Shown in pieces: positions 1-11,055 of a stretch of 64,000 nucleotides of DNA. A model generated the notes under the pieces. It was not told where the DNA came from and did no database searches. It worked only from the letters and a program-made list of their open reading frames with translations. The stretch comes from Bradysia coprophila (taxonomy: Eukaryota > Arthropoda > Insecta > Diptera > Sciaridae): NCBI RefSeq assembly GCF_014529535.1, contig NW_023503584.1, positions 186,001 to 250,000 on the forward strand, written 5' to 3'. Position 1 is the stretch's first letter; each line of letters opens with the position of its first letter. Both the position numbers and the translations under genes were made by a program.

Positions 1-2407
1 TGTTTTCCGAGTTTTTTTCGCACAAGCTTTAGCGGTTTTTCTACCTTCAGTTAGATAACATCACAACATCAGCCCTAAGCTGTGTGCGCTGTGTGTCGAT
101 AAAATGTGATCAATGAAAAACTGAAGCGAAACCGGTCCCCAATCAATTAATAGAGTCTTACGCTACAAATCCACCAGAATGGTCCGAGAGTAATCGGATA
201 CTAAACGCCTTAATAAAAACATCGGAAAAAGACTCACCCACAAATAATGATACCAAAGCACTGAACCAGAGCTGGATATAAGTCATTCATTGAAATGTTC
301 GGCCCATCATCGTCAGCATCATTCGTCATCATTTGTGCAATTAAGGAACTATTCATTGTTGTACTCATTCTTATTATTATTATTTTTTTCGTTATCTAAA
401 TTCTTTAGCACATCAGCATTTAAAATCACAGACGCGCACACACAAAATAATTTATTTATTTTTGTTTTCAATCAATCGACAACATTTTTTAATTCTAATT
501 TATTCGTAAAATTTAATTTAATTTTTGGTCACTGTTATCATCACTTTGCAGGTGTGCAGGTAGACTCATTTTGCGGTAAAAGCTGCAACGTTTTTTTATG
601 TTTCTGAAAATCAAAATGAATATTATACAATGAACGTCGCGTCGATCAAATTGTTGGTTGGACTCATCAGACAAATTAAATTTTAAATTCAACAGACTCG
701 CTATGATGTACCGTGCACTATATTGTCGTTATCATCACGTATGACTCATGTCGCTTTTATAACAATTTTCGATTGAGACGTGTGCTGGCTCCGCGAAACA
801 ACAAATTCAACTGGTTAACAACACAAAATTGTTTATTAAAGTGAAACGAATTTCGAAATGAAAAGAAAATTGCGATACATTGTCGTGTCAATTTGTTTAT
901 GTGTGTTGTTAATGAATGTTTCGTTTCATTCATATTTACCAGCTGGTTGGTTGGTTGGTTTTTATTTGAACATTTTATAACAATTTTCGGTTCGATGTTT
1001 GATTTTGACCGATATGCGGAATTTATTGACGCGGCTGCTGGTAGACTTATAGAAATAATTCGTTGAATCGATAAGAAAGTAATTGAGTCGATTGATCTGT
1101 TTGCTGATCAGTATCAAGTCTGTGTGTTACTCGTTTTGAAAATTAAAAACCTTTTCGCGACAATTTTTTTTTCTTTTACGATGATATGAGCTTGAGCACC
1201 ACCGGTTTATTAACGACGACGGTTTGAGATGGAGACGAACCTAGTTTTGTGACAGGAAGTTAGGTCGCATTTTTGGGTATTTCTTTAGAACTATTAACCT
1301 CTGGTAAATCTAAAAAACTGTTGAGACAGCTAGCACAACAGCTGTTATACTATCGGATCTATTACTTCGTTTGATCTAAGTATTTTAAAGAGATTGATTT
1401 CGAATCTTTTACTTCATTTCTGTGAACATAAGCTTTTTGTCATATAAGACCACATTAATGAGAGCACAGAGTTTATTACTGAAGTTGCTAACGATAACAG
1501 ATGATAGTTGTTCGTTACAGGCTAAGTGATTGAAGATTCCAATCACTTGCACTGAACCACGGAACAGTCAAACTATCCATAACCTGAATATCGTTGATCA
1601 AAATATGAGAAACGCGAGGAAAAAATTACAATTTCTTCACCAGAATAGTGGGCATTCCGGAAGGGAATCGTCTTATTACTCGTTTCAAGGTGAACGGTAT
1701 CTTTCTAGAAATCCTTTGTGACTGTCACCCTTAAAAGCTCAACCTTTGAACTGAAGTCACTTTGTGTAACGTCTGGTTCTATTACGTGCACAACAATATC
1801 CACTCAACAACTCAGCACTTATTCAAATTGTCAAAACAGAAAATATTCTAAATGCAGAATAGGAAGATGTTATTGCGAAGTTGGCTTGAAACTGACAATT
1901 TCGATGACAATTGAAAATTATGAACTGTCTCACTACACTTTCACCGAGAGAGATGTGTATTGGTTAGTTGGGTGTAGGATGCACAATATTTACCAAGTCA
2001 TATTGATGAATTTGCTGCCTTTTTTATCAATTTAATTAAAATGTTTCTTCACTCAATAATTAGGAGTGATGTACGTGACTTTCGCGTGTTTGACAGTGAG
2101 GCGGTGACAATGCGAGCATGAGAAACACTGTGACAGATTTGACAGTTCGGTTCTATTACTTTTTCCGTGGGTGTGGACTAGAACGAGAAGATTCAACAAA
2201 TTTGGCGGGTTTCCAATGGGTGTCTTCATGAATGTAATCATGGGCGCGCGTTAGCATAGCGCCCGTGACGCAAGTCCTATTACTAGAAAAAAGTTTCACA
2301 AATTTTTTTTTGTCGTAGACTGCAGAACCATATATACAGCAAATATTGAAGTTCCACAATTCAAATACAAATGACTCCAAATTACCATTAAAAAAAAACT
2401 AGGCGTC
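1..2407. other. Gene-poor AT-rich region
   Basis: I found no coding gene here. The open frames are low-complexity and lack family signatures or consistent splice phases. It holds a short GGTT run near 940-960 and one copy of a dispersed module at 1352-1417. It may contain upstream or untranslated sequence of a gene outside the window, but nothing in the sequence proves that. Confidence 0.5.
1352..1505 (+). repeat. Dispersed module, copy 1
   Basis: This is a short module starting ATCGGATCTATTACTTC and closing about 65 bases on with CTTTTACTTCATTTC. It is followed by a TATA-like ATATAAG, a GAGCACA word and a GATAACAG end. The same order of words recurs at 32087-32232, and the first 65-80 bases recur near 18183, 21629 (reverse), 23298 and 61655 (reverse). 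It may be an LTR, SINE or MITE remnant; the class is not resolved. Confidence 0.5.
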
Positions 2408-3030
2408 CGTACGAGTTCAACGAGCTATCACACGTTCTTGCAGCTTAAAATTTGGCCACGCAAAAAATCTTCCAAGAAGCCCCATTTCCACAAGGCTGTA
2501 TACTTGGCTGTATACCCCAAAGTATACAGTCTTGCCATTTCCATACATTTTGGTCAATTTCAGTACTTTAAACGAAATGAAAAAATCCTACGTTACTTTG
2601 TTAGTCCGTCCGTCCGTCCGTGTTTCCTATCTTCTAAAGTCTTCTTTAGATTTTGTTGAAATTTTGGGAGTAGATTCTAGTCGTCATTCTAAGACATTCC
2701 AGAAAAAAAAATTTGGGGGGAACCGGCCTCGTTTCGGAGCTAGGGCTCCTCGAAGTTCCCATATAAGCCCCATATAAGAACACCTTTAAGAGTGTGTGTG
2801 TGTGTGGATGGGTATCGTAGAACAAATTTGTTCGCTTTTGGTAAGCTATGCTCGCCTCAATTTTTTTAAATTGTTCAAAATTTTTTAAATTTTTCAAAAT
2901 TTTGAAATTTTTTTAAATTTTTCAAAATTTTTAATTTTTTTCAAAATTTTCAAAATTTTCAAAATTTTAAATTTTTTAAAATTTTCAAAATTTTTAAAAT
3001 TTTTCAAACTTTTCAAATTTTTTAAATTTT
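2408..3030. repeat. Composite non-coding repeat, AT-rich core
   Basis: The block starts with ACGAGTTCAACGAGCTATCA, which is found reversed near 50420, so it is dispersed. It then carries a run of GTCC near 2608, a TG run at 2793-2806, and a monotonous AAATTTTTCAAAATTTT tract at 2860-3030. No coding sense is visible; the short open frames across it are by-products of the repeats. Confidence 0.6.
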
Positions 3031-3220
3031 GACCAAAGAAATTCTAGAAACAAAATTTTACCAAAAAAAATTTGCGTCACAAGTGGCAGATGTTGAGGAA
3101 AGTACTTTTAAGAAATTTTTTAAAATAGGCAAGAATATGTCCTAATACGTCCAAATCATCTGCCACTTTGTGACGAAGATTTTTTTTTGGTAAAATTTTG
3201 TTTCTAGAATTTCTTTGGTC
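3031..3220. repeat. Foldback repeat, GTGGCAGATG family, copy 1
   Basis: The two ends are long inverted copies of each other: GACCAAAGAAATTCTAGAAA at 3031 returns reversed at 3201-3220. The inner arms carry GCGTCACAAGTGGCAGATG and its near reverse complement around a loop of about 60 bases. The same inner word recurs in foldbacks near 48650, 53300 and 57715. It looks like a non-autonomous hairpin element. Confidence 0.75.
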
Positions 3221-3471
3221 AAATTTTTCCTGTTACAGTTTTTGCGTACAAGCGCAGAATGCGTCACATCCAGCGATATCAGTTGTTTTGGAAGTATGCA
3301 CAGGGACTTGCGTCACTTTTACTCTTTTGAGTGTTTTTGACTGATTAAGAAGTATGATTGAACCATCGTGCAATCTCTCCTAAAAAACCTTTCTGATCAA
3401 CGGTTCTCAAATCCTTTGTCTGTTTTAGACAATCATTCGAATTCTTCGAAATTTCGAAACCTTAGAAATGA

Positions 3472-3656
3472 GTTGAAACCAATGAATATAAACCACCCAG
3501 GTATGGTCTAATGTTACCGCGGAGGACATAACGATTTTAAAAACGGATTCTATCTCACTCGTTTTCATATTATTTTGACCAAAATGATAGGTCAAGCTAA
3601 ATCGCCCGATTTTGAAGAATCGGCCATACCTGGTTTGTACATTCATTGGTTGAAAC
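3472..3656. repeat. Small inverted-repeat element
   Basis: Arms reading GTTGAAACCAATGAAT and CCAGGTATGG on the left come back as CCATACCTGG and ATTCATTGGTTGAA on the right. The spacer is about 115 bases and has no coding content. It is MITE-like. The remainder up to 4050 shows nothing recognisable. Confidence 0.55.
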
Positions 3657-4050
3657 AGCTCCGTGTCTTCGCTGTTCACAAATTCATTAATAGATTATCC
3701 TCGACTAAGCCGTCACTTAAACATTTTCTCATTCGCTCGGCTCCTCCTCAAATAAGTCGGATGTTACTTCTTTCGATGAATCGAGCTGAACGTATGTCCT
3801 TACCTCATAATAAATTCGTACTACAACCAATGGCAAACAAGTTCAATGTTTGTAAGCGATTACTCGTTTCATGATATCATATCGATTTGACTGTAACAAC
3901 CAATCGATTGTTATAAACTTACGGTCCCTGGCACGAAACAAATATGTTCTGATCGTTTCAACGAAGAAGCTTCGAAATAGAAAGACACGCGTGTGCTCGA
4001 TCAATTCGTATGTCGCATGTATTTACTGTGACGAATTCGGTATGCAAACA

Positions 4051-4851
4051 TTAAAACCTTCTCTTCAAGCCCACCGTAAAGTCATACAGCCTCTGGTTCA
4101 AAAATTCTCCTCGCATGTCCAGCACATAGTAGAATAATTGGTCCTTAACTTTCAACGGCAGCTGAACCTTCGACTGGCTTCTGGATTGTTGTGCGGACAC
4201 ATATCTCAACGGGACATTCATCACGCGATTTCTTCCGAATGGGCCGTACGTAACTAGGCTCAATGTAGTGCCATCCTTGCGTAGTATCAGAAAACGAACC
4301 GAACGTAGTGTGTACAGCCAGGATATCGCTAAGATGCCATAACCTGGAAATTTTCAATTTTCTTCTGAGCAACCGGATAGCAAATTTTCGAATTGTCGCA
4401 ACTTACCGATTAGGAAGCAAACGATGGTCAATGTGTTCCGGTATTTATTTTCGCCCAAATTGATTTTACGCCACCACGACACATCTTCCCCAGTATTGTC
4501 GACGGGTGCATCTCTCAAGCTGGTGAACGAGAAGTACGACAAATAGTTCCAGCACAAGTACTGACAAATCGCAAAAATGTTCAGGTATTTGAAGAAGTTG
4601 GGATTTTCGTACTTGAAGACGATGACATCTTTGGCCAATTTTGCTGATCCGTCCAGAGGACTCGACGAAGCACCGCCGGTTGAATTAATTGACTTGGAAC
4701 AATATTTTAAGATTTTCGACGTGTGGAGGAGTTGTGAACCAAGTTTGTAGTTTATTGGCTTTATAACGAACGGTTGTAGATGTTTCACTACGTGCGTTGG
4801 CAACGATCGATTCAACAGGGATTGTGGTAGTGAGAAAAGTAACCGGTTCAT
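4051..4851 (-). CDS. Tmem223: TMEM223 homologue (mitochondrial membrane protein)
   Basis: There are two exons, 4851-4407 and 4343-4051, with a 63-nt GT-AG intron at 4406-4344. The joined frame gives 245 residues. The second exon has the family's C-terminal signature: SVRFLILRKDGTTLSLVTYG, NVPL, LPLKVKDQLFYYVLDMRGEF and LYDFTVGLKR, close to vertebrate TMEM223. The N-terminal 50 or so residues are basic and hydroxylated, as expected of a mitochondrial targeting region. Two hydrophobic segments follow, around FKYLNIFAICQYLCWNYL and NTLTIVCFLIGYGILAISWL. In vertebrates TMEM223 is an inner-membrane protein implicated in COX1 translation or assembly; that role is carried over by homology. The start is the first ATG of the exon and a size consistent with the family supports it. 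No neighbour is functionally linked. Confidence 0.93.
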
Positions 4852-5658
4852 CTTAGGAAAGTTCTAAAATCTTTATTTTTGTTTATGTAACCTCACACTT
4901 TCAGTAATTTGACAATTGCGATTTGTATGAATCTTGGTGATACCACTGCCGATTACTCAATACCATTCCGAAATGCAATACGTCTTCTAAGTTGAGCAGT
5001 TTTTTTTATATTCAAACAGGGCCTATTTTTGAGAATTTGATTCCTTAAAATTCTTAAAATTCCTAAAAAATTCCAAAAATTTCTTAAATTCCTAAAAATT
5101 CCAAAAATTCTTTAAATTTAGAAAAACTGAGTAAAAACGTTCTATTTTCTGGATTTCTAATTAAACGTCTTCGAAAATTTAAAAAAATTAAATGAAAACA
5201 ACATTTCAAATGAAATTTACTCAGATCATTTAAATTTTTTTGGTGAAACGTATTCAATTTTCGATTTTACGTCGTTTTCCAACGATCAATAATAGACTGT
5301 TAACTGGGAACTATAAAAAACAAAGACGAATATTTTAAGCTTTCGATTATAACTCAGAGTTCGTAATAATTCAACAATAACCAAGACGTTCACGAAAAAA
5401 AAATCTTTGAAACCCAAAAAATTGCGAATTCATCGAAAACAAGACAAATGTTTACTCTTTTTTATGATAGGCGTTCACAATAAAAAGAGAAACTAATTGT
5501 AAAGGCGCTGAAAACAACAGTCGTCACTAATCTAAATTTCATTATCCCGATTTTGAAATTGTTACGAAAATACGGTATTGCACTTTGTAGTATATTGATT
5601 GGTTATGCATAATATACCAAATACTCTGTAAGCATAGCCGAATTGCAGCTTTCAACCA

Positions 5659-5815
5659 ACGCACTTCAAGCAAAAGTGCTTCGAGTGACAGCTGCCAAAT
5701 AGAGTACATTTTGTATAAAAATTTCTTCCAGAATTTTTTACAGTGCCAAAATTTGTTTGATACACTGTCCCGTTTGTGTACTCCACTTAGAGTACCACTC
5801 ATGCTTGAAGTGCGT
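5659..5815. mobile_element. MITE, copy 1 (ACGCACTTCAAGC termini)
   Basis: It has a 13-bp perfect terminal inverted repeat, ACGCACTTCAAGC and GCTTGAAGTGCGT. It also shares the internal words GACAGCTGCCAAA and AGAGTACCACTCAT with the copy at 6233-6382. It is 157 bp, non-coding, and nested inside the hAT-like element. Confidence 0.8.
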
Positions 5816-6232
5816 TGTTTCAACCCAAAAACAGCTAAATCTTCTCAAAAAAGGAAGAGAAATTGAAAAATATCTTTCCTAAGAACTACAAGCGAAGTGA
5901 GCATTCATTTTTGTATCAGTTTCTAATCTAATTTAAAGTAATTAATATATTTATCACGGTAGTGCATTTCTATCGATATTTAAAAAAAAGGAAGTGTTAA
6001 TTGAAGTATCAAAAAATATTTCGTTTACAAAAACCGTTTCAACTTGTGTACCATTTGAGGGGGAAACAACCTGAAATGCAACTTATTTACAACTCATTTT
6101 CAACTCCTTTTTCTTCTACCGACAATTCTTTTTTCCATAAACATGTAACATTTAACCAGCGTATCCATAGATTTTTGGTTATGACAGTAACGTAACATTT
6201 GATGGGTTTTTGTAACCTTTCGTGAATGACCA

Positions 6233-6382
6233 ACGCACTTCAAGCAAAAGTGATGATAGTCGACAGCTGCCAAACATAGTACTATTTTCCATACAATTGT
6301 TTTTTACCGTGTTCCACAGATGTCTGACAAACTGCCAAGCTTCAGTTCCATATTTAGAGTACCACTCATGCTTGAAGTGCGT
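6233..6382. mobile_element. MITE, copy 2 (ACGCACTTCAAGC termini)
   Basis: This is the second member of the family, 150 bp with the same 13-bp inverted ends and the same order of internal words as the copy at 5659-5815. The interiors have diverged, so the two are not a recent tandem duplication of the whole segment. Confidence 0.8.
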
Positions 6383-6961
6383 CCAAAAAAATAACGATAA
6401 CAAAAACGTAATGAAAGAACCATTGTTTAAGGATGACGACCGGGCCTCACTATCTCAGTCGACTGAATACAATTATTTGTATATTAATACAAATGTGCCT
6501 ATATAATAGCTGATTTCGATGCAACAGCGGCATTAAATTGTAGGATGGCAGAAAAAGACAGAAGACCGAAAGCTAACTCGAAGGCAAAATCGCAAGAGTG
6601 GTTCAAAGGAGTGTTTAAAAAAGCATATCTACGTAAAACCATCGAACGTCAATCAAGAATTCAATTTTGACTTTCAAAACAAATATTGTATCTACATTTC
6701 AGTCAGTTCAACTTTTTTGTTCGCTGAAGTAACTACCGTTTTTATTCATGCCACGTCACAGACCTAGAATAATAGTATATTACCACATAAATTGGTCATG
6801 AGCATCATTATCTCATGTTATACTTGTTAGAGCGGAATCCAAACAAAGTTCTTCTATATTAACCTGATTTACAGAGCATTTGACGTAGGAACTTTATTAA
6901 ATAACAAAATAAAAAATTCCAAGAATTCCCAAAAATTCCAAAAAAAATCCTTAAAAATTCC

Positions 6962-7040
6962 TACAGTGAACGACATCTCAAATGTCTCAGAATTCTCAGA
7001 AAAATTTGACAGTGAGACATTTGAGATGTCGTTCACTGTA
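6962..7040. repeat. Perfect 28-bp hairpin
   Basis: Left arm 6962-6989 (TACAGTGAACGACATCTC...) is the exact reverse complement of right arm 7013-7040, with a 23-base loop. CAGTG...CACTG ends suggest a tiny hAT-type MITE, but I see no clear target duplication. Confidence 0.75.
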
Positions 7041-7142
7041 AAATTCCATAAATTCCTAAAAAATTCCTAAAATTCCTTAAATTTCTGAAAAATTCCAAAA
7101 ATTCATAAAATTCCAAAAACACATTCTCAAAAATAGGCCCTG

Positions 7143-7500
7143 ATTCAAATCACTACGGCAATAAATACAAAGAACTGAAAGACTTAAGCTATAGAATCGC
7201 GTCACTTCGTTTAAAAAGAAGCACTCATCCGTTTAGTCTCGATTTACTTGACAGCTGTCAAAGTAAATTAGTTGCCAACTCTCAAGTATAACTCTATGGC
7301 ATCGATTCTCGTCGAGTAACAAATTTAGCTAATCCTCTTACAAAATAATGTCTGTCGGGTGCAATAAAAAATGGCATTCTGTCATATTGAGTGAGCCGCC
7401 GCTCTGCATTTACAAAATCATACTGCCAGTTATTTGAGTTTTTTTTGTGCAACTTTGTTCTCTACGATCTTCTGCTCATTAAAAATAATCCTGAAACGAA
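7143..7500 (+). promoter_or_regulatory. Upstream region of UBA3
   Basis: These 358 bases separate the hAT-like element from the UBA3 start codon and must hold its 5' leader and probably its core promoter. I see no convincing TATA box or initiator pair. The assignment rests on position only. Confidence 0.35.
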
Positions 7501-9478
7501 ATGGATTCGCAACAATCCGATCATCTGTCCAAGCGATGGATTCACATCAGACGTATTCTCGAACGTTCCGGTCCGTTTTGTAGTCCAGGTTTCTCGGCAT
7601 CACCGGATAATCTGGAATTTATTATGAAAACTTGCAAAATACTCGTTATCGGTGCTGGCGGTCTGGGCTGTGAATTGTTGAAGGATCTGGCATATTTGGG
7701 ATTTCGTGACATTCATGTCATTGACATGGACACGATTGATTTGTCGAATTTGAATCGACAGTTTTTGTTCCGTCGCAAAGATATCGGTAGCTCGAAGGCT
7801 GAATGTGCAGCTGAATTTATAAACAAAAGGTTCGGGCTGCCGATGTGCTGTTGCAATTTTGTAAATTTAATCGGAAAACCTTTTTCAGAGTTCCTGGTTG
7901 CAACGTGCAACCGCATTTCAGTAAAATTCAAGACTTCGACGAAACGTTCTATCGCCAGTTTCACATTATTGTTTGTGGACTGGATTCAGTTGTGGCTCGC
8001 CGCTGGATAAATGGAATGGTTCTGTCTTTACTCAATTTCGAAGACGACGGTTGGTTTAAGAACACTTTTTCGGTGACATATTATCAGTAAGGATTTCCAC
8101 TTGTAGGCTCTGTGGACCAAGCATCCGTCGTTCCGATTATCGATGGTGGAACCGAGGGATTCAAAGGAAATGCTCGCGTCATTCTTCCCGGTATCACCGC
8201 ATGCATTGAATGCAATTTAGATTTGTATCCACCGCAAGTGACATATCCACTTTGCACCATTGCCACTACACCTAGGTAACGCCTAACAGTGCTACGACTG
8301 TACTGAATAATTACGATACAATCTCCTCTTCTAGATTACCGGAACATTGCATCGAATACGTAAAAGTGATTCAATGGGAAAAGGAGAACCCTTTTGGTGT
8401 CAGCTTAGATGGAGATGATCCACAACATTTGTCGTGGGTTTATGAAAAGGCCCAGGATCGGGCCAATCAGTTCCATATTATTGGTCTCACCTATCGTCTT
8501 GTTCAAGGAGTTCTGAAGAATATCATTCCAGCTGTCGCTAGTACTAATGCAGTTATCGCATCCGTCTGTGCCACAGAGGTACTGTTTAACTTGTCCTATA
8601 ACAGCAACGTCGGCCCATTGAGAGATTGTAATTTCGATCCAACTGTTTCAAGGTCTTTAAAATCGCAACAGCATGCTACGAATCTCTGAACAATTACATG
8701 GTTTTCAACGATGTCGAAGGCATTTACACGTACAATTTCGAAGCGGAACGGAAACAGGATTGTCTGGCATGCTCGAATGTACCGAGACCAGTCACCATTG
8801 ACGATCCGACTGCAATGACCTTGGAAAATTTGATCTCATTTCTGTGCGAAAGTGCCGAGTTCCAGATGAAGAATCCCGGTAAGTGATTAGCGATATCCGA
8901 TGTTTAGTGACGGTCAGAGAGTGTGAGGGACCATTATGTGGAGTTAGATATTCCGTCACAGCTTCAAGTATGGATCGATCGGGGAGTAGAGTGGTATGAA
9001 GTGGTTAATAATCACCCGACCCCATCAGAGATGAGTCGGTTATCCGAAATACCGAGATTTTCGGTTCAGTCTGCACCTCTGTAACTCTCGGTTCGGTACA
9101 GACCGAACCGAAAATCTCGGTATTTCGGATAACCGACTCATCTCAGGACCCCATAGATTCTATGATTTCTGAGGAAGTAGTGATTTCTCATGAAGTTGAA
9201 ATAACTACTCGCCCACGTAGAGATTTATCACGGTCAAAACACTCATACCAATGCAATGGTTTATTTCAGGCTTGACAGCGAACATCAACGGGAAAAACAA
9301 GACCCTGTACATGTCCACTGTGAAGAGTATCGAAGAACGAACCAGATCAAATCTAACACTGTCGCTCGTCGAATTGGGCTTGGTCGACGGCCAGGAGCTG
9401 ATGGTGGCCGACCAGACCACACCGAACACAATTATCATAAAACTTAAGTTTGCCGTCCAGGAAGTGGAAATGAATTGA
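7501..9478 (+). CDS. Uba3: UBA3, catalytic subunit of the NEDD8-activating enzyme
   Basis: There are six exons: 7501-7829, 7889-8049, 8107-8275, 8335-8578, 8653-8878 and 9270-9478. They give 445 residues (human about 463). UBA3 pairs with APPBP1/NAE1 to adenylate NEDD8 and form a thioester before transfer to UBC12, feeding cullin neddylation. The nucleotide-binding loop GAGGLGCE lies at residues 51-58, followed by [13 protein letters not shown]. Zinc-binding cysteines are seen in ACIEC and CLAC. The catalytic cysteine is C213 in [19 protein letters not shown]. The C-terminal ubiquitin-fold domain ends [18 protein letters not shown]. The start is the first ATG and matches [15 protein letters not shown] of the family. 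Introns 1-4 are 57-74 nt; intron 5 is 391 nt and contains a perfect 40-bp hairpin. The first donor (AG|GTTCGG) is weak but required by phase and homology. The 3' end faces CHMP5, 181 bp away. Confidence 0.97.
9028..9144. repeat. 40-bp perfect inverted repeat in UBA3 intron 5
   Basis: Left arm 9028-9067 (GAGATGAGTCGGTTATCCGA...) is the exact reverse complement of right arm 9105-9144, and a shorter GTCTG/CAGAC stem lies inside. In the sense orientation it would fold into a strong RNA hairpin in the intron. It is probably a recent hairpin MITE, since the flanks otherwise look like ordinary intron. Confidence 0.85.
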
Positions 9479-9659
9479 ATGATTTCCGTCTCCGAGTCAA
9501 AATGAAAATCCGGTTTTGGTTTTATTGCAGTGCAACGATGAATTTAAATACAAAAAAAACGAAAATAAAATTTCTTACAAAGAAGCAGCTGTGACTATTA
9601 ACATCATAATTGAAGGCAATAAATGTGTGCTAGTCGCATCGATCACTTTTAGTTTATTC

Positions 9660-10453
9660 TTAAGACGTCTTAACGGAAGCTGGAATCTGTGGCAAACCGA
9701 ACTCGTCGACCAAAATTCCATCCTTATTTCGGACACTGTCGGCACCTGGCTCCTTATCAGGTATCGCTGGTGCTTTGACAACATCATCCAAGTAGCTCGC
9801 ATCATCGTCCAACGCGATTTCATCACCCAATGCATCCAATTCAGCTGCTAATTCGTCGTCGTCAATTTCGGGCATATTATAACTTCTGCCCAATGCTTCC
9901 TGTACTTCATCGGCCTGCTCCAGCATATCAGCCATATCGTCCTGTATATCCTCGATTTGATCGATGTTGATCTTCTTGAATTCCTTTTTCATTGAAGTCA
10001 TGCCATCTTTCATGGCCGCAACCGTTGCTTGCGTATCCTTCAAGCTTTGTGCCGCGAAATTGGCCTGTTCCATGTTGAACGATTGATTGCGCAGACTTTC
10101 CACTTGATTTTCGTATTGTTTCTTCTGCTTCAGGACACGCAACGCTTTCGCCTTGACCATATTCTTGGACGGACCTTCACGCATCTTGGCCATTTGTTCC
10201 TTATATTTACGGAGCTCATTATCTAGTTTTGCAATTTTCTGTTCAATGCCCTCGGCACGGGTGTCCACCTAGACGAAACATCGGAGAACAAAAATATTTG
10301 TAATTTTTCTGAAGTATTTACAAACAACAAATGGCTGGGTGGAGGTGGGTGGATGTTGAATTCTACATTGAAACAGCTACTTACCCCTGCGATACAGTCG
10401 TTTATCGATGGGCCAGGTGTTTTAGGCTTTGCCTTGCCAAAAAGTCGATTCAT
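9660..10453 (-). CDS. Chmp5: CHMP5 / Vps60, ESCRT-III-associated protein
   Basis: Two exons, 10453-10385 and 10268-9660, are joined across a 116-nt intron and give 225 residues (human 219). The N-terminus [16 protein letters not shown] is diagnostic. It is followed by the long charged helices [19 protein letters not shown] and [20 protein letters not shown]. The acidic C-terminal part ends with [18 protein letters not shown], nearly identical to human CHMP5. The protein is a late ESCRT-III subunit that recruits LIP5/Vta1 to regulate Vps4 in multivesicular-body formation; this is family knowledge. The donor GGG|GTAAGT and acceptor CTAG|GTG keep phase 0. The gene is convergent with UBA3. A minus-strand AATAAA lies just below the stop, near 9653. 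Confidence 0.97.
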
Positions 10454-11055
10454 TTTGGTTGAGTGTGAACTAGTTTGTTTGTTTGAACGGCTTAGATATC
10501 TCTAACAAAAACTTGAAAATTTGTCGAGCGATGACTAATTTTTTGCGTTTTATTGTAAATGTCAAAATATGCATAAAATGGACAGGGAGCGGCGTTGGAG
10601 TGTGTTGGGAGCGGCCAAACGAATTCAGCAAAAGTCAGACTAACCAGACTATCCATGTCATTCATTCAACTGATTCAACTGCTCCTTCAACGAAGAAAAC
10701 GTCTGCACCACATTTTTGTGTTTTTTGCCCTTGTTTTGAATTAAAAAGCTCAATTTTTGTCGAATAATCAATATGTTATTGTTCGTAGTGATGTATGTTC
10801 GTCTTTATTTATTCAATTGGTGCTGCGGTATGGTTGTTTTCACTCTTATAATCGACGGTAAGTACATTCAATATATCTGAACAGCCGTGTTATCCGCATC
10901 GTTGCATAAGCCGCTTCAACGCATTCCAAGAACAGGCACAAGAACAGAATTTAAATAAGAATTTTCTCATAAAATTCAAATTTTTAAGTTGGTATGCCAT
11001 TGCGTTACGGACGTTCCATGCAAAATAAGAAGCCAAATGACCGTTAAACGAGCCG
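10454..11055. other. Intergenic region upstream of CHMP5
   Basis: It contains the presumed CHMP5 promoter on the minus strand. No TATA box or other firm element is recognised, and no gene is visible on either strand. Confidence 0.4.

Larger units (their letters stand above)
5017..7142. mobile_element. hAT-like non-autonomous element (a), 2.1 kb
   Basis: The left end CAGGGCCTATTTTTGAGAAT is mirrored at the right end by ATTCTCAAAAATAGGCCCTG. The direct repeat ATTCAAA flanks both ends (5010-5016 and 7143-7149), which fits a target-site duplication. CAGGG termini and a 7-8 bp duplication are typical of hAT elements. There is no transposase. The subterminal regions are degenerate AAATTCCTAAAAATTCC runs. 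Two related MITEs and a hairpin are nested inside. Elements at 37864 and 38969 share the termini. Confidence 0.8.
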
